A DNA stretch of 64,000 nucleotides, taken from contig NC_039361.1 in assembly GCF_003573695.1 (NCBI RefSeq), positions 97,528,279 to 97,592,278 of the forward strand. Direction: 5' to 3'. The DNA is from Papaver somniferum. Its lineage: Eukaryota > Streptophyta > Magnoliopsida > Ranunculales > Papaveraceae. The notes under the pieces are model-generated. The model did not search any database. It was given only the letters and a program-made list of their open reading frames with translations, and had not been told where the DNA came from. This document shows positions 46,229 through 58,880 of this stretch, one piece after another. Position 1 is the first letter of the stretch; each line of letters opens with the position of its first letter. The translations under genes and the position numbers were made by a program.

Positions 46229-47031
46229 GATGAAGAGAGACGGACTCAACAAGAGGAAATATTTGTTGTAAAACGTGGAAGACGATGCAAATTCATCGGA
46301 ATAAATCCTGTGGAAACCCTAAAGGAAGAAAGAGAAACAGAGACTGAGTAAACGGAACGTGATTACATCACGACCAGGAAATCATCCTCAAACGAAACCC
46401 CTCATCAAAACCCTAATGAAATCCAAACGAGACAGGAGGGCGTGATACTTTGGCATTTGAATGAGGAAAGGACTTCATATTTGAGCCAAGTAAGGAAAAA
46501 AGGCAATCGGGCCCGCAAAAACAAATCACCACCATGCCAAGCCGTCCGAGCATGCCTTTCCTCGCCAGAACCTCTCCATGCCTTTGACCCACCAGCCCGA
46601 GCCGTCCGCCATGCTTGCCTCGCCAGAACCATTCCATGTCTTGGCCTCACCACGCCAAACCGTCCACGCATGCTTTGCCTCACCAAACCGCGTCATGCCT
46701 TGCACCACCGTTCCGCGCCATGACTTGCCGCGCCAACACCAAAACTCGCCAAGCCAGCGTCATGATGTTCCCTAACCCACCCAAGGTGATGCATGGACAG
46801 ACTAAGCCGACGATCTTCATCTCACCACTTCACGGTCTACACCATAAATAGAATCTATGCAATGCCGCCAAACACGAGGATCATGAACTCTCCTTACCTC
46901 TCGAAAAAGGTTAGTCGGACCTTCCTGACCATCTTTTCACGACCCGTCATTTTGATTTTTGTCCTCGCCTGTCACCATCTTATGCTTACCTCGCAACAAT
47001 GCTCCTGTTCCGAGCTAAGCAGAGGACTTAA
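46229..47031 (+). other. 3' interior of Tat element 2 with polypurine tract
   Basis: Non-coding. Contains GCCTCACCA and CATGCCTT-rich stretches (46530-46760). The end (GCAGAGGACTTAA before TGTTGATGG) is the likely polypurine tract, matching 22230-22246. Confidence 0.65.
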
Positions 47032-47239
47032 TGTTGATGGTGGTTTTTAGCTTTGGGTCAAAATCGTAAAACTGTACATCTGACATGACGTCACTATGAC
47101 CATTAGTGCATTTATTGAATCAATCAGCATGCCTACGTAAGAATTACCGGGGTACCTTTTTTTTTACATGGGTCATGTTCCACGGCAGAACCCTTAACAA
47201 TGACTGACATCATTTATGCCAAACCCTAATTCTCATGCT

Positions 47240-47995
47240 ACCACGCCAAGGCATGCCAACCATGCCAGCCGCCCACTGTGCCAATGGAAGACCATGCCAG
47301 CCACGTCTCCGCGCCAAGGCATGCCAACCATGCCAGCCGCACCATTGTGCCAATGGCATACCATGCCAGCCACGTCTCCGTGCCAAGACATGCCAACCAT
47401 GCCAGCCGTACCACTGTGCCAATGGCATACCATGCCAGCCACGTCTCCGCGCCAAGGCATGCCAACCATGCCACACACCACTGTGCCAATGGCATACCAT
47501 GCCAGCCACGTCTCCGCGCAAGGCATGCCAACCATGCCAGCCGCACCACTGTGCCAATGGCATACCATGCAGCCACATCTCGCGCCAAGGCATCCAACCA
47601 TGCCAGCCGCACCACTGCCAATGGAATACCATGAGCCACGTCTCCGCGCCAAGGCATGCCAACCATGCCAGCCGCACCACTGTGCCAATGGCATACCATG
47701 CCAGCCACGTCTCCGCGCCAAGGCATGCCAACCATGCCAGCCGCACCACTGTGCTAATGGCACACCATGCCAGCCACATATCCGCGCCAAGCCATGCCAA
47801 CCATGCCAGCCGCACCACTGTGCCAATGGCATACCATGCCAGCCACATCTCCACGCCAAGGCATGCCAACCATGTCAGCCGCACCACTGCGCCAATGGCA
47901 TGCCATGCCAGCCGCACCTCCGCGCCAAGGCATACCAACCATGCCAGCTGCACCACTGCGCCAATGGCATGCCATGCCAGCCACACCTCCGCTCT
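47240..47995 (+). repeat. 69-bp tandem array, 3' LTR (about 11 units)
   Basis: Landmarks GGCATGCC or variants at 47250, 47318, 47387, 47456, 47522, 47589, 47653, 47722, 47791, 47860 and 47929. Several units carry one- to five-base deletions around 47450-47640. Longer than the 5' LTR array. Confidence 0.9.
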
Positions 47996-48049
47996 AAAGC
48001 ATGCATGCCACATGTTCCAATGGCATGCCAACCACCTTGCCGCGCTATA

Positions 48050-48820
48050 CCATGTCGGCCTTCCATATGCGGCTACCAAAACGAAGGCGTGCGATGATCA
48101 ATGGCCACCCTTCCATCTTAGATGCAAACCTTAGCCGTCCAAGGTCGCTAAACAACGCATGGTAACCTTTGGCCCAAAACTATAGTTTTGGCCACGCCAA
48201 ACCGCGCCAAGGCATGCCATGCCACATGTGCCAATGACATGCCAACCACCTTGCCGCGCCATACCATGTCGGGCTTCCCTATGCGGCTACCAAAACGAAG
48301 GCGTTCGATGATCAATGGACACCCTTCCATCTTAGATGCAAATCTTAGCCGTCCAAGGTCGCCAAACAGTGCATGGTAAACTTTGGCCCAAAACCCTAGT
48401 TTTGGCCACGCCAAACCGCGCCAAGGCATGCCATGCCATATGTGCCAATGGCATGCCAACTACCTTGTCGCGCCATACTACGCCGGCCTTCCCTATGCGG
48501 CTACCAAAACGAAGGCGTGCGATGATCAACGACCACCCTTCCATCTTAGATGCAAATCTTAGCTGTCCAAGGTCGCCGAACAACGCATGGTAACCTTTGG
48601 CCCAAAACCCTATTTTTGGCCATGCCAAACCGCGCCAAGGCATGCCATGCCACATGTGCCAATGGCATGCCAACCACCTTGCCGCGCCATAGCATGCCGG
48701 TCTTCCCTATGCGGCTAACCAAAACGAAGACGTGCGATGATCAACGGCCACCTTCCATCTTAGATGCAAATCTTAGCCGTCCAAGGTTACCAGCTAACGC
48801 ATAGCAACCTTTGGCCCTAG
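48050..48820 (+). repeat. Array of 214-bp units, 3' LTR (4 units)
   Basis: Landmark TTCCCTATGCGG or variant at 48061, 48275, 48489 and 48703, 214 bases apart. Same unit as 36700-39335 but no higher-order pattern. Confidence 0.9.
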
Positions 48821-49700
48821 TTTGGTCGCGCCAAAACAAAGCCAAAACCCTAACTTTTGGCCGTGCCTAAACTAGGCCATATTAAAGCCATATTGATCAT
48901 GCTTTCATGCCACTGACTACCAAACGAAGGGTTACAATAATCAACGGCTACCTTTCCTCTTAAGATGCAAAATCTCGACTGTCGAAGGTCACCACCGAGT
49001 TGGCAAGTCTTCCAAGATCAACTTACCAGACAACAACAACATGCTACATGTTTTCCACGAAAACGATCGAGTTATCAACACATGTCACAAACTGGGGGAT
49101 GCTCATTGGGTATTGGTTTGGCGGTTTACAACGTGCGGTGTACACTACGCCCGTTATAAGATAGTGTTATAAGGATGAGGCGGTTAGTAAATACAGGGAG
49201 TAATGGTGAAACGCTTTCTTTTATGGAACATCAATTTCATGCGTTACCGGTTACCACATCCTCCCATTTACTCACCCGTTTCCCATTTCTTAATGAGACC
49301 AGAGTACTTTTCACTTCGACTGGTATAAATAGGCATCACCTATTTCCACCAAACAACAGGTTCAAATCAGGAGGATACAACACTTAGAAAATATTTGCTA
49401 GCTTTCCATCTATTAGCTTCCCACTTTCTGATACAAGTCGTGAAACAACTACTCTTCCAGAATCAACTACTATGGTCTCAACACTCTCTTCGCTTCCCTC
49501 CCAAAAACCAACCCTTCTCCTTCACTTTGTGACCGAAACAAGTCTGGAACGGCCATTTCTTGGTTTAGACCGGATTTGTACAGATTGATCTCTCGAATCT
49601 AAAGTACTCTCTTGCAGTACATTTTTAGGGTTTAAACTCGTTTCTCACCCACACACCCGAAATTACCAAAATCAGCAGAAATCGTTTTCACCCTCAAACA

Positions 49701-50845
49701 GCTATATAAAGGAGAACTCTAGCAACTGGGAAACCTAATCCCACACCTCCTGTGTGATACTAGTTGTATAAGCTAGAGTCTATTTTCCTATAACCTTAGG
49801 TTTCTACCGATACCCTGTAGGTTAACGACTTGAAGACTTCATCGGGATTGTGAAGCCAAACCCAACTATTTTCTTTGTAGGTGCATGACCTAGTCTTGCT
49901 ATTTCTATCGTACTAAGTATAATCGTAAAGATTGACTTGATATTGATTTCTCCGATAGGCAAGATTAAAAGAAGTCACAAACATTTTCGTCTCATCGTTT
50001 GTGATTCCGCAATATCTTCTTTCGCTAACGATTATGATTATTGTGAGGTGATTGATAATTCTAGGATGTTCTTCGGGAATATAAGTCTGGGTTATCAATT
50101 GGTTCCTGTTCACCTTGATTTATCAAAATACGGAACAAAACTTGTAGGTATTTCCGTGGGAGACAAATTTATCTATTCCTGTTGACTTTTCTGTGTGAGA
50201 CAGTTTTGTTTATTAAAGTCTTCGACTTTGGGTAGTAGCAACTCGTAGTTGTGGGTGAGATCAGCTAAGAGAATCAAGTGCGTAGTATCCTGCTGGTATC
50301 AGAGACGTAAGGAGCGCAACTGTAACTTGGATCAGTGTGAGATTGATTGGGGTTCAACTACAGTCCAGACCGAAGTTATTTTGTAGTAGTCTAGAGTCTG
50401 AAGCGGCTTAATACAGTGTGTGTTTAATTTGGACTAGGTCCCGGGGTTTTTCTGCATTTGCGGTTTCCTCGTTAACAAAAATTCTGGTGTCTGTGTTATT
50501 TCTTTTCCGCATTATATTTTGTTATATAATTGAAATATCACAGGTTGTGCGTTTGAATCGATCAATTGGGAAATCCAATTTTTGGTTGTTGATTGAAATT
50601 GATTGATCCTTGAACATTGGTCTTTGGTACCATTCAAGTGTTTTATCTTGTATTCAATTAGACTCGTAGTTTTTTATTTTCCTGAATAAGTATTGAATCG
50701 AGAAAGTGAGATATAACTCTTTGATATTATTTTATGAAGATTGAGTTTGACTGTCTAGTTGATTCTCTTAAAAGTATATTGGAGTTAGTCCATACAAATT
50801 GCTAAGTGAAATATTGGGTGTGGTTGTTGTACCCCCGCTTTTTCA
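49701..50845 (+). repeat. 5' LTR of element C, right part
   Basis: Resumes with the duplicated GCTAT, then TATATAAA (49703-49710), the promoter TATA box of the Sirevirus LTR, and runs to CCCCGCTTTTTCA at 50845. Confidence 0.88.
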
Positions 50846-50847
50846 AT

Positions 50848-50859
50848 TGGTATCAGAGC
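50848..50859 (+). other. Primer-binding site of element C
   Basis: TGGTATCAGAGC, a perfect copia initiator-Met-tRNA-type site, two bases after the LTR end. Confidence 0.9.
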
Positions 50860-50912
50860 AGGCAAACAAGTTTAAAGACCTTATAAGTATGTGTTTGTAG
50901 TGATCTTACTCT

Positions 50913-52469
50913 ATGGACAAAAATTCTACCTCCATAAACGTACCACCACTCTTCGATGACTCAAACTAGTTATGGTGGAAAATTGTTATGCGTGCTTTTC
51001 TTCAAGCTCGTGATTTTCAAACATGGGTACGTGTTTTTAATGGCTATGATCCTCCGGTTAGATACAGAAGGAGATGTATCTATATCGAAGGATATTGGTA
51101 TAGTCCAGAAGAAATTCTTGCTACAAAACAAAATTCTGACGACTTAAATGCTATCATACATGCCATTACCCCAGATCTTCAGCATCATGTGACTACGTGC
51201 ACTAAGTCTAAAGAAGCCTGGGATATCTTAGAAACCGTATTTGAAGGAAATACCAGTGAGAAAGAAGGTAGGCTTCAGAACCTAAATTCTGATTGGGAAA
51301 ACCTTCGTATGGCAGATGCAGAAACATTTGATGAGTTTAATCACAAAGTGTTTGAAATTGTTAATGCATCTTTTGCATTGGGTAAGACCATTCCTGAAAA
51401 GGACATTGTGATGAAAATTCTCAGATCGCTGCCATATAGATACGATTCTAAGAAGCATGCCATCGTTGAAGGAAATAATCTCGCAACGCTGTCCAGAAAT
51501 ACTCTGATTGGGAAGCTAAAGATCTTTGATCATGAGCATACGTCCAATTCTAGCAAGGATGTTGCTTTCAAATCACTAAAGAACACTAAATTACTTGATA
51601 AAAGTAAAAGTGTTTACATCTCTGAAGATGATCTTTCTGAGGCTGATTCATCAGATGAAGATATTGACATGTCAGTCTCGTTGATCAGAAGACGATTTAG
51701 GGATCTTATTTTGAAGAGAAGTAAACGGTTCTGTAGAGATAAATCCAAGTCATCAGATAAACCACATAATCGTGTTCCTCCTAAAAATAGGGATAATGAT
51801 GAAACCGATGACGAGGATATGCCTCAGTACTTTAAGTGTAAAGGTTTTGGTCATTTTGCAAATGAGTGTCCAAATCGAAAGAAATACACTGGGAACAAAG
51901 GTCTTGCTGCAACTCTTGATGAAATGTCTGACAACTATGATTCTAATGAAGACGAAAAATCAAGTGTTGCACTTCTTTGTGAATATATTGATTTTGATAA
52001 TTGTATCAATACATACATCAATCTTGATATTCTTTCCGAAGAAAACTCAACCAATCTGGAAGATGAAACTGACCTTTCTTTTGGAAACTCTGTGAATAAT
52101 GTTTCAGGTTCAACTATGTGTCTAGCATCTTGCACATCTCAGATGCCTGAATTATATCCAAGGTTGACGTGCTCATATTGTTCACTCAAAGGTCATGAAC
52201 TATTAAAGTGTTACAAGTACAAACACAAATTGATACATGTCAACAAACTTCAACGAAGAACAAATCGATTAGCAAGCAAGCTTAAACTTGCTCAAAAGAC
52301 AGTTGAGGTATGTAAGATTTTATCTTTGTCTAAGAAGTTAGTTTCCAAGGATAAAACAAGACCATTAGAGAAGAATGTATGGTCCAATCGTTTTGATAGA
52401 CAAAGGTCTATGGATTCCTCTCAAAAGGAACAGGGTGTACAGATTGTTTTTCACCGCAACACAACTTGA
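50913..52469 (+). pseudogene. Sirevirus gag, nearly intact, one stop and a damaged zinc knuckle
   Basis: ATG 50913 opens a frame of about 519 codons. The only internal stop is TAG 50967-50969 (codon 19), in a position where the relative at 27366 has Tyr (DTNYLWWK). The UBN2-type gag core spans roughly residues 100-215 (AWDILETVFEGN, then KILRSLPYRYDSKKHAI, then GKLKIFDHE). A charged hinge (SEDDLSEADSSDED) follows. The first zinc knuckle CX2CX4HX4C has Tyr at its first position (residue 306; YFKCKGFGHFANEC), whereas the 27366 relative keeps Cys. A second knuckle near residues 420-433 (CSYCSLKGHELLKC) is intact. Gag forms the particle and binds element RNA. No pol follows. Confidence 0.9.
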
Positions 52470-54034
52470 TTGTGTTGAGTTGTGTATCTTGTCTCATGTG
52501 CATGATCAAAAGATACAAGGTTGTGCACCTCTCAGGCTTTAGGAAAAGTTTTGTTTCTTCTTTTCTTAGTTTTGTCTATAAATAAAGGAGGGTTATTCTC
52601 GAAAATTCTAATCCTTCTAGGGTTCAGAGTTGTGCGTGCACGAACCTGTTAAAGGTTGCGTAACCCTACATTCCTTTTTCCTTCTCTGAAACTCTTTCCA
52701 AGACTACTTGTTGAGTTTAAATTGTGATTTCCTCTCACAAACTGATATTCTTATGGATACTCCAAGCATCATGTCTTCTTATGGAAAATATGTTAATATG
52801 ATTATTAATCCATCAATCATGAAGGAAAAAGAGAAATCTACATTGCCTCCAACTTTGAAAAGAAAAGGAAGGAATGTAAGGAAGCCAAGAGTTGTTCATT
52901 AAAATTCTCAGAAGTTTTCTGATGTTCTTGAAGAGTTAAAGGAGACAAGGAAGGAGATTCAGCAAATAAAAGACTTTTGTTTTGAGTCCTCTTGAAATTC
53001 ATAAGGCCCTGGTTCGACATCTTCATCCTAGAAGATTTGTTGTAATTGACTCCTTTCTTCACGAACCATATGTACCCATGGTTGTTGACAACAAAGAGTT
53101 TTGGGGACGATAAAGAAATTTTCAGAGGCCTCAACATCTAGTAAATCTTCTGATGAGATTTTTTCTTGTTTATTTAGAAGAATAACTAGAGTTTGGAATA
53201 GTCATTATTGTGATTACACATAGCCATTATTGTGATTACACATAGCCATTATTGGAAGATGATTTTTGCAGTATTAATCTTTACGGTTTTATATATTGCA
53301 ATTTGTTATGGGATATGTGTGTTTGCGTCCGTGAACTATGATTGTCCCATACCTTGTCAAAAGTTAAGTCTTTCATATGTCGATATGCATATATTGATAA
53401 AAGAATGAATGAACTTTTGACATTACAAAAGTTTTAAGCCTATTGTATTTCATTATGCAAATATTGATAGAAGATAGGATGAACTTTTGTTTACGAGGAT
53501 TATGTCTATTATATGTCATTGTGCAAATAGTGATGGAAAATAGAATGAATCCTTATCTATTCCGCAGTATTGATCTCCCTTGATCCATATTTTTATGTAT
53601 ATACTGTGCGGCTCCGTAAGTTCTCTTATGTTGAGCATTTCCGATTAAATTAATCATGGGTTTTCTTATGGTTAATTTGATTGAGTATTTTCTGGATTCA
53701 AATTCATATTCGTATGTAATTTGTTATGTCTAAAGAAATCCTTCTTTTCTTGTGAAAGTAAGGTCGCTCTTGTTGTTCTTTCGGGAATGACATATTATGG
53801 GGAGAGTTCTTAATTGAACTTGTGCTTAATTGCCAAATCTTTGTGGGTAGTACGGCTGTCGAATATTATAGGGGTTATCTTGTATCTTTATAAACTCCTT
53901 GATGAAAGAATTTAGCTTCGGCTATATGATTGCATCTAAAAAGTTGATATGTGCTTGCTTTTGGTCATGAAATGTCTCTATGTAAATTTCATTAGGATCC
54001 CACTAGTTTTCGTACCTTTACCAATTTTATTGAC
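52470..54034 (+). other. Element C interior after gag: pol-deleted, non-coding remnant
   Basis: About 1.6 kb without polymerase motifs. A 49-residue frame at 52753-52902 (MDTPSIMSSYGKYVN, basic end), followed in another frame by a helical VLEELKETRKEIQQIKDF segment (to about 52995), may be the remnant of the extra env-like region of some Sireviruses; this is a guess. Short repeats: 22-bp units at 53203-53255 and about 70-bp degenerate units at 53370-53560. Confidence 0.5.
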
Positions 54035-54465
54035 AAAAAGAGGGAGAATTAATGTGTAGTTCACACTACAAATACATATGGTTTTCGGATCATTATGTAA
54101 GGGGGAGTGGTTTCCACGTGAGATGGAGTATTGACTAAGGGGGAATGATACATATCACCATAGTATTGTTGTCGAAGTTGTGATACAATTGAACTTTGAT
54201 GATGTATAATAATACTATGACACTGTGTAACAATGATTGAGAATCCTTGTTTTCTCATTGTTATGGCTACGGATTTTCAACAACGGTGATACTAAACTTA
54301 AAACCTTTGGGATCATTGGAGTACTTGGAAGTGACGAAGATTTCGAGTAATGTTGAAGAACCAAGAAGATCAGGCATGTGGAAGAGAAGCTACAAAAGTT
54401 TATATTTAATTTTGTATTCCATATGTATTGATAGTTTTGTCAGTAAAATTGAAAAAGGGGGAGAT
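54035..54465 (+). other. Multiple polypurine tracts before the 3' LTR of element C
   Basis: Purine tracts at 54035-54050 (AAAAAGAGGGAGAA), 54099-54108 (AAGGGGGAGT), 54137-54146 (AAGGGGGAAT) and 54452-54465 (AAAAAGGGGGAGAT, next to the LTR). Repeated tracts upstream of the 3' LTR are a known Sirevirus trait. Confidence 0.7.
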
Positions 54466-56576
54466 TGTTAGAGCACTGCTCGGTCGAACTCGCATGCATT
54501 GCTATCTCAAGCATGTTTGTCAATATTAGTGATCAAAACTATAAGTTTTGATTTCTAGTCTACTTATAACTAAGTCTCGGACTAGGATAGAAAGTGTAGT
54601 TGAGATCTAGATTCCATGGCGATCATCATACAAAGACGAAGAACTACTCAAGGAAATGGTGGAACTTCATCGACTAAAAGGTATGTGGAGACTTGAAATT
54701 ATCTATCACTCAAAAGTCTGTCTATTCAATCTCATATCTTGAGACAAAAGTCGTATTACTATATAGACTATGATTGTATACATTTGCTATTTCGAGCCGA
54801 GTTTATCTCGCTTATCTATTTCTCGAAATATGTGTTGGTAAGTTTTCGCTTTGGCCAAGTTCATATTTACTAGTGACGAAAATCATATTAAGTTTCAATT
54901 ACTTGAAAATTTGTTTGTGAATAACAACTATATAACGTCCTCTAAGAATGTTTCAATGATTGAAATGAGAGTTTAGAATATATAATAATTGTTGGATATA
55001 AACATTGTGTGATAACTCATACATGTGTAAGTCTTTTCCTTGAATCAAAGTATGCATAATTTGCTGATCAGGAAAACTGGAACTAAAGTATGCGTACCAG
55101 TACATGCACCATTGAAATTCACATTCTGCGAAAATCTGCTGGAGTTTATGAATTGAAAACAAACTTATTCCGGGTACTTAAGTCCGCGTACCAGTCCGCG
55201 TACTTAGGTTGGTTATTTTATAAAAACGATTATTCGTGAACTTAAACTTATATAAACTAAGCAATGCATATTTTCAAACAGTGTCTACAAAGTTCATGAA
55301 TCTATTCGAGTGAATCAAATCGATTTTGCTTCGATTGTGTCTTGTATACTTCTATAAGATCTAATCAATTGAACAACTTTCATTTAACGGTGAATATTGA
55401 ATGCTTTGTTACCAAGGTAACTTAGATTGCAAACCATGATTTGAAAGGATACATAAAGGAGAACTCTAGCAACTGGGAAACCTAATCCCCACACCTCCTG
55501 TGTGATACTAGTTGTATAAGCTAGAGTCGACTCTCCTTAAACCTTAAGTTTCTACAGAGACCCTGTAGGTTAACGACTTGAAGACTTCATTGGGATTGTG
55601 AAGCCAGACCCAACTATTTTCTTTGTAGTTATGTGATCTGATCTTGTTGTTTCTATCGTACTAAGTACAATCATAAGATTGACTTGAGATTGATTTCTCC
55701 GATAGGCAAGATTAAAAGAAGTTAGAAACATCTTCGTCTCATCGTTTATGATTCCACAATATCTTCTTTCGCTAGTCGATTAAGATTATTGTGAGATGAT
55801 TGATAATTCTAGGATTTCTTAGGGAATATAAGTCCGGGTTATCAATTGGTTCCTGTTCACATTGATTTATCAAAAGACGGAACAAAAACTCGTAGGTGTT
55901 TCTGTGGGAGACAGATTTATCTATTACCGTAGACTTTTCTGTGTGATATAAATTTGTTTTTTAAAGTCTTCGACTTTGGGTCGTAGTAACTCTTAGTTGT
56001 GGGTGAGATCAGCTAAGGGAATCAAGTGCGTAGTATCCTGCTGGGATCAGAGACATAAGGAGCACAACTGTACCTTGGATCAGTGTGAGATTGATTGGGG
56101 TTTTACTACAGTCCAGACCGAAGTTAGTTTGTAGTAGGCTAGTGTCTGTAGCGGCTTAATACAGTGTGTGTTCAATCTGGACTAGGTCCCGGGGTTTTTC
56201 TGCATTTGCGGTTTCCTCGTTAACAAAACTTTTGGTATCTGTGTATATTTTGTTATATAATTGAAATATCACAGGTTGTGCGTTTGAATCGATCAATTGG
56301 GAAATCCAACCTTTGGTTGTTCACTGAAATTGATTGATCCTTGAACATTGGTCTTTGGTACCGTTCAAGTGTTTTCTCTTGTATTCAATTAGACTCGCAT
56401 ATTTCTATTTTCTTGAGTAAGTATTGAATCGAGAAAGTGATATATAACTCTTTGATATACTTTTACTAAGATTGAGTCTGACTGTCTAGTTGATTCTCTT
56501 AAAAGTATATTGGAGTTAGTCCATACAGATTGCTAAGCGAAATATTGGGTATGGTTGTTGTACCCCTGCTTTTTCA
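54466..56576 (+). repeat. 3' LTR of element C
   Basis: TGTTAGAGCACTGC to CTGCTTTTTCA. It lacks about 240 bases near 55378 that the 5' LTR keeps. At the TATA position it reads GATACATAAAGG instead of CTATATAAAGG, so its promoter is probably weak. Palindromes at 55045-55205. Confidence 0.88.
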
Positions 56577-56581
56577 TAAAT

Positions 56582-56726
56582 ACAAAGATTATGTTGATGT
56601 CATATTTACGAAGTTCCAAAAGATAAGCATTTATACTTCGTAATTCAATAAGTTCCTTGACACTTTGATCATAATGATTTGACCAAGTCTAATCACTAGA
56701 ATATTATATATATACAACTTCGCATG
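56582..56726 (-). repeat. LTR-A piece 3
   Basis: Matches about 59130-59240 of LTR-B and continues 33199-34630 across element C. Ends with GCATG, the target of LTR-B. Confidence 0.8.
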
Positions 56727-58065
56727 TGAATAGACGAGGGTATCTAAAACTTTTCCACCCATAAGTCCTTTCTCCGAAAATGATCGTCTATGGACTGAGT
56801 CGAGACAATACAACTAATAGGTTCACACTTCGTGTGATCGTCTGTGGATACAAGATCGAGATAATATGACAACAAGACAATGTGCGTGATTGACTATGGA
56901 TACAAGATCAAGACAATACAACAACGAAGTATGATTACTTGATATTAGGTTCAGACTTAACCAAACACTAAAGGATTGCTATCAAGTAAATATGAATTAA
57001 TTTTTGTGTATTTTACTTCTAATTATAGTAAAAACAATTATAATTGCGGAAATAGAAAAGTAAAAGACACAACAAGATTTTGTTAACAAGGAAACTGCAA
57101 ATGCAGAAAAACCCCGGGACCTTCTCCAGAATTGAATACTCTCAGGATTAATCCGCCATACAAAATCTAAACCAACGTCATATAGTTGATACCAAGCAAC
57201 TAAACCTATAGTTCACCTAGTTCCGTCTGTATCCCTGTGCCTCCAACTTGCAATAAGTCACGCACTTGGAACAATTCCTTTGGTTCGTATTCCAAACAGT
57301 AAAGGAACAACAAATATGTTCGGTAACAACTCTTTTCAAACAACGTGATATGATTTTGACAAAAGGCTCTTCCGTTTATCCTAATAAACTCCTTTGTCAG
57401 GTTTTTAGATCAATTTGTTTAACAACTACCAAAGTAATTGTTTAGACTATGCAATCAATACTATGAATCACAAAGAAATGTATTGATGCCGATCTACTCA
57501 ACTAATCAATCCAATCTCTCAAAAGATAAACCAATTATAGTTGGATCCCCAGCCGATCAAGTTTTGTGCACACCAAAGATTATGAACTTAAATAAGAAAT
57601 CTTCTTTGTTCTTTAAATCTTCTTAGATCTTCAACAAACACCTGCACACAATCAACTTGAATCTCTTGTGATCAATCATACACAGAACGGAGTATGTTAA
57701 CGATGGATTATCACAAGACGTCTTTAGATATACAAATAGTCTAAATATCCCCGTCGATACTTCGAGAGTGAATATTATATCAAAAGAGAAGATTCTCAAG
57801 CATAAACAAACTAGGTGCAATCAAAGTTCAACAACCGTTAGTCAATCAAATCAATCGAAAACTAATAATAAACTGTAATTATCTAGTTTCCCACCAACGG
57901 TACTTGTATATCTTCCCAATCCCAACAAAGTATTTAAAACGAGCAGTCGTAAAAGATTTCGCCTAATTATGGCACTTTCTCCGAATAGACGGCTCCACCA
58001 GTAATGACACAACAAGGTAGTTTTGCTGGCTCTGAGGATTAGTTTGCTCGAAATGCAAACTTCAA

Positions 58066-58073
58066 TATTTATA
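58066..58073 (-). promoter_or_regulatory. TATA box of solo LTR-B
   Basis: TATAAATA on the minus strand in TTGGTCTATAAATATTGAAG. Confidence 0.6.
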
Positions 58074-58559
58074 GACCAAGGAAGTTTGGACACCAAGGAA
58101 TTTCCAAAACCGAATATTCTCAAAGATATGCAATAAACCCAAAATTGGTTTTCATAATTCCTGGAAATGTTCTGTCCAAATATTGACCGAAATCTAAGTA
58201 GAAAACCTCCAACTAGTAAATACACATTACCAATTTTTATTTTCTAAAGATATGCATTTAATTGCTGGAAATTAAAAGCATACAAAATTATAAACCTTAA
58301 TTAAAAGATTCTCAATGTATTTCCATCCGAGATTCTCCTTTAGTTATTGAGGAATGTCTTTGAACAATAATGGATAAGAATTAATGCACGTGTTCAAAGT
58401 ATGTCGACATCTTTACTTTGTAAATCCTCTTTCATATTTACAATCTTGGAACCGATGTGCCACACTTCCAAACGAGTTTAGAATTGATTCATCTGATTTC
58501 CAAGAACTATGTGATTGATCAAAAACATTCAATCACCATTCATGGGTTTAACGGTTCTT

Positions 58560-58880
58560 CCAAACACAAGTTTGGTTCTACCTCCAAGTGGCTACTAGGA
58601 TCGGTCACACTAGTTTCCATAAAATGGTTAACTAATTACCAGGATCGGTTACCACTATTTATGGTACTTACTTGTGATCGGTTGCACAAGTTATACGATC
58701 GGTTACACCAATTACTAAAACTTGTTAACCTACTACAAGGATCGATTACATATCTTGTGATTAGTCCCACCAAGTTCTAGGATCGGTTACCCAATGACTA
58801 GGAACGGTCACACCAATTACAAATATCGATCGTACCATCTCAGGTAATTACTTAAGATTGGTTTCACTAATAAAAGTCAT
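58560..58880 (-). repeat. GATCGGTTACACC-type repeats in LTR-B
   Basis: About eight diverged units with the core ATCGGTTACACC or close variants, spaced irregularly by 25-45 bases. Counterpart of 34080-34440. Confidence 0.6.

Larger units (their letters stand above)
35868..49700 (+). mobile_element. Tat-lineage Ty3/gypsy element 2 with decayed pol and antisense gene
   Basis: 13.8 kb, flanked by GCTAT (35863-35867 and 49701-49705). LTRs 35868-40224 and 47032-49700, primer-binding site 40227, truncated gag, protease, reverse transcriptase, RNase H, second RNase H, integrase, then an antisense two-exon gene before the 3' LTR. The second RNase H after the first marks the Tat lineage. It inserted in the 5' LTR of element C beside its TATA box. 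All pol frames carry stops, so it is dead as an autonomous element. Confidence 0.93.
47032..49700 (+). repeat. 3' LTR of Tat element 2 (2.67 kb)
   Basis: TGTTGATGGTGG to CCCTCAAACA, followed by GCTAT. Outside the arrays it aligns well with 35868-40224. TATA box at 49324-49331. Confidence 0.92.
34631..56576 (+). mobile_element. Sirevirus-like element C, gag only, interrupted by Tat element 2
   Basis: 5' LTR in two parts (34631-35867 and 49706-50845), primer-binding site 50848, gag 50913-52469, a non-coding 3' region with several purine tracts, and 3' LTR 54466-56576. Target duplication is TGAAT (34626-34630) against TAAAT (56577-56581), four of five matching. LTR-A sequence is continuous across the insertion when compared with LTR-B. 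Protease, integrase and reverse transcriptase are absent; only about 2 kb separates gag from the 3' LTR, so pol was lost by deletion and the element could move only with help. Confidence 0.88.

Noticed and set aside
47210..48134. Frames of nearly 300 codons on opposite strands in the 3' LTR of Tat element 2
   Set aside because: The same 69-bp array read in different frames; small indels in units show no frame protection.
57170..57200. Possible minus-strand primer-binding site (GTTGATACCAAGC)
   Set aside because: Lies inside LTR-B, and the homologous place in LTR-A (28726) has changed; not at an LTR end.
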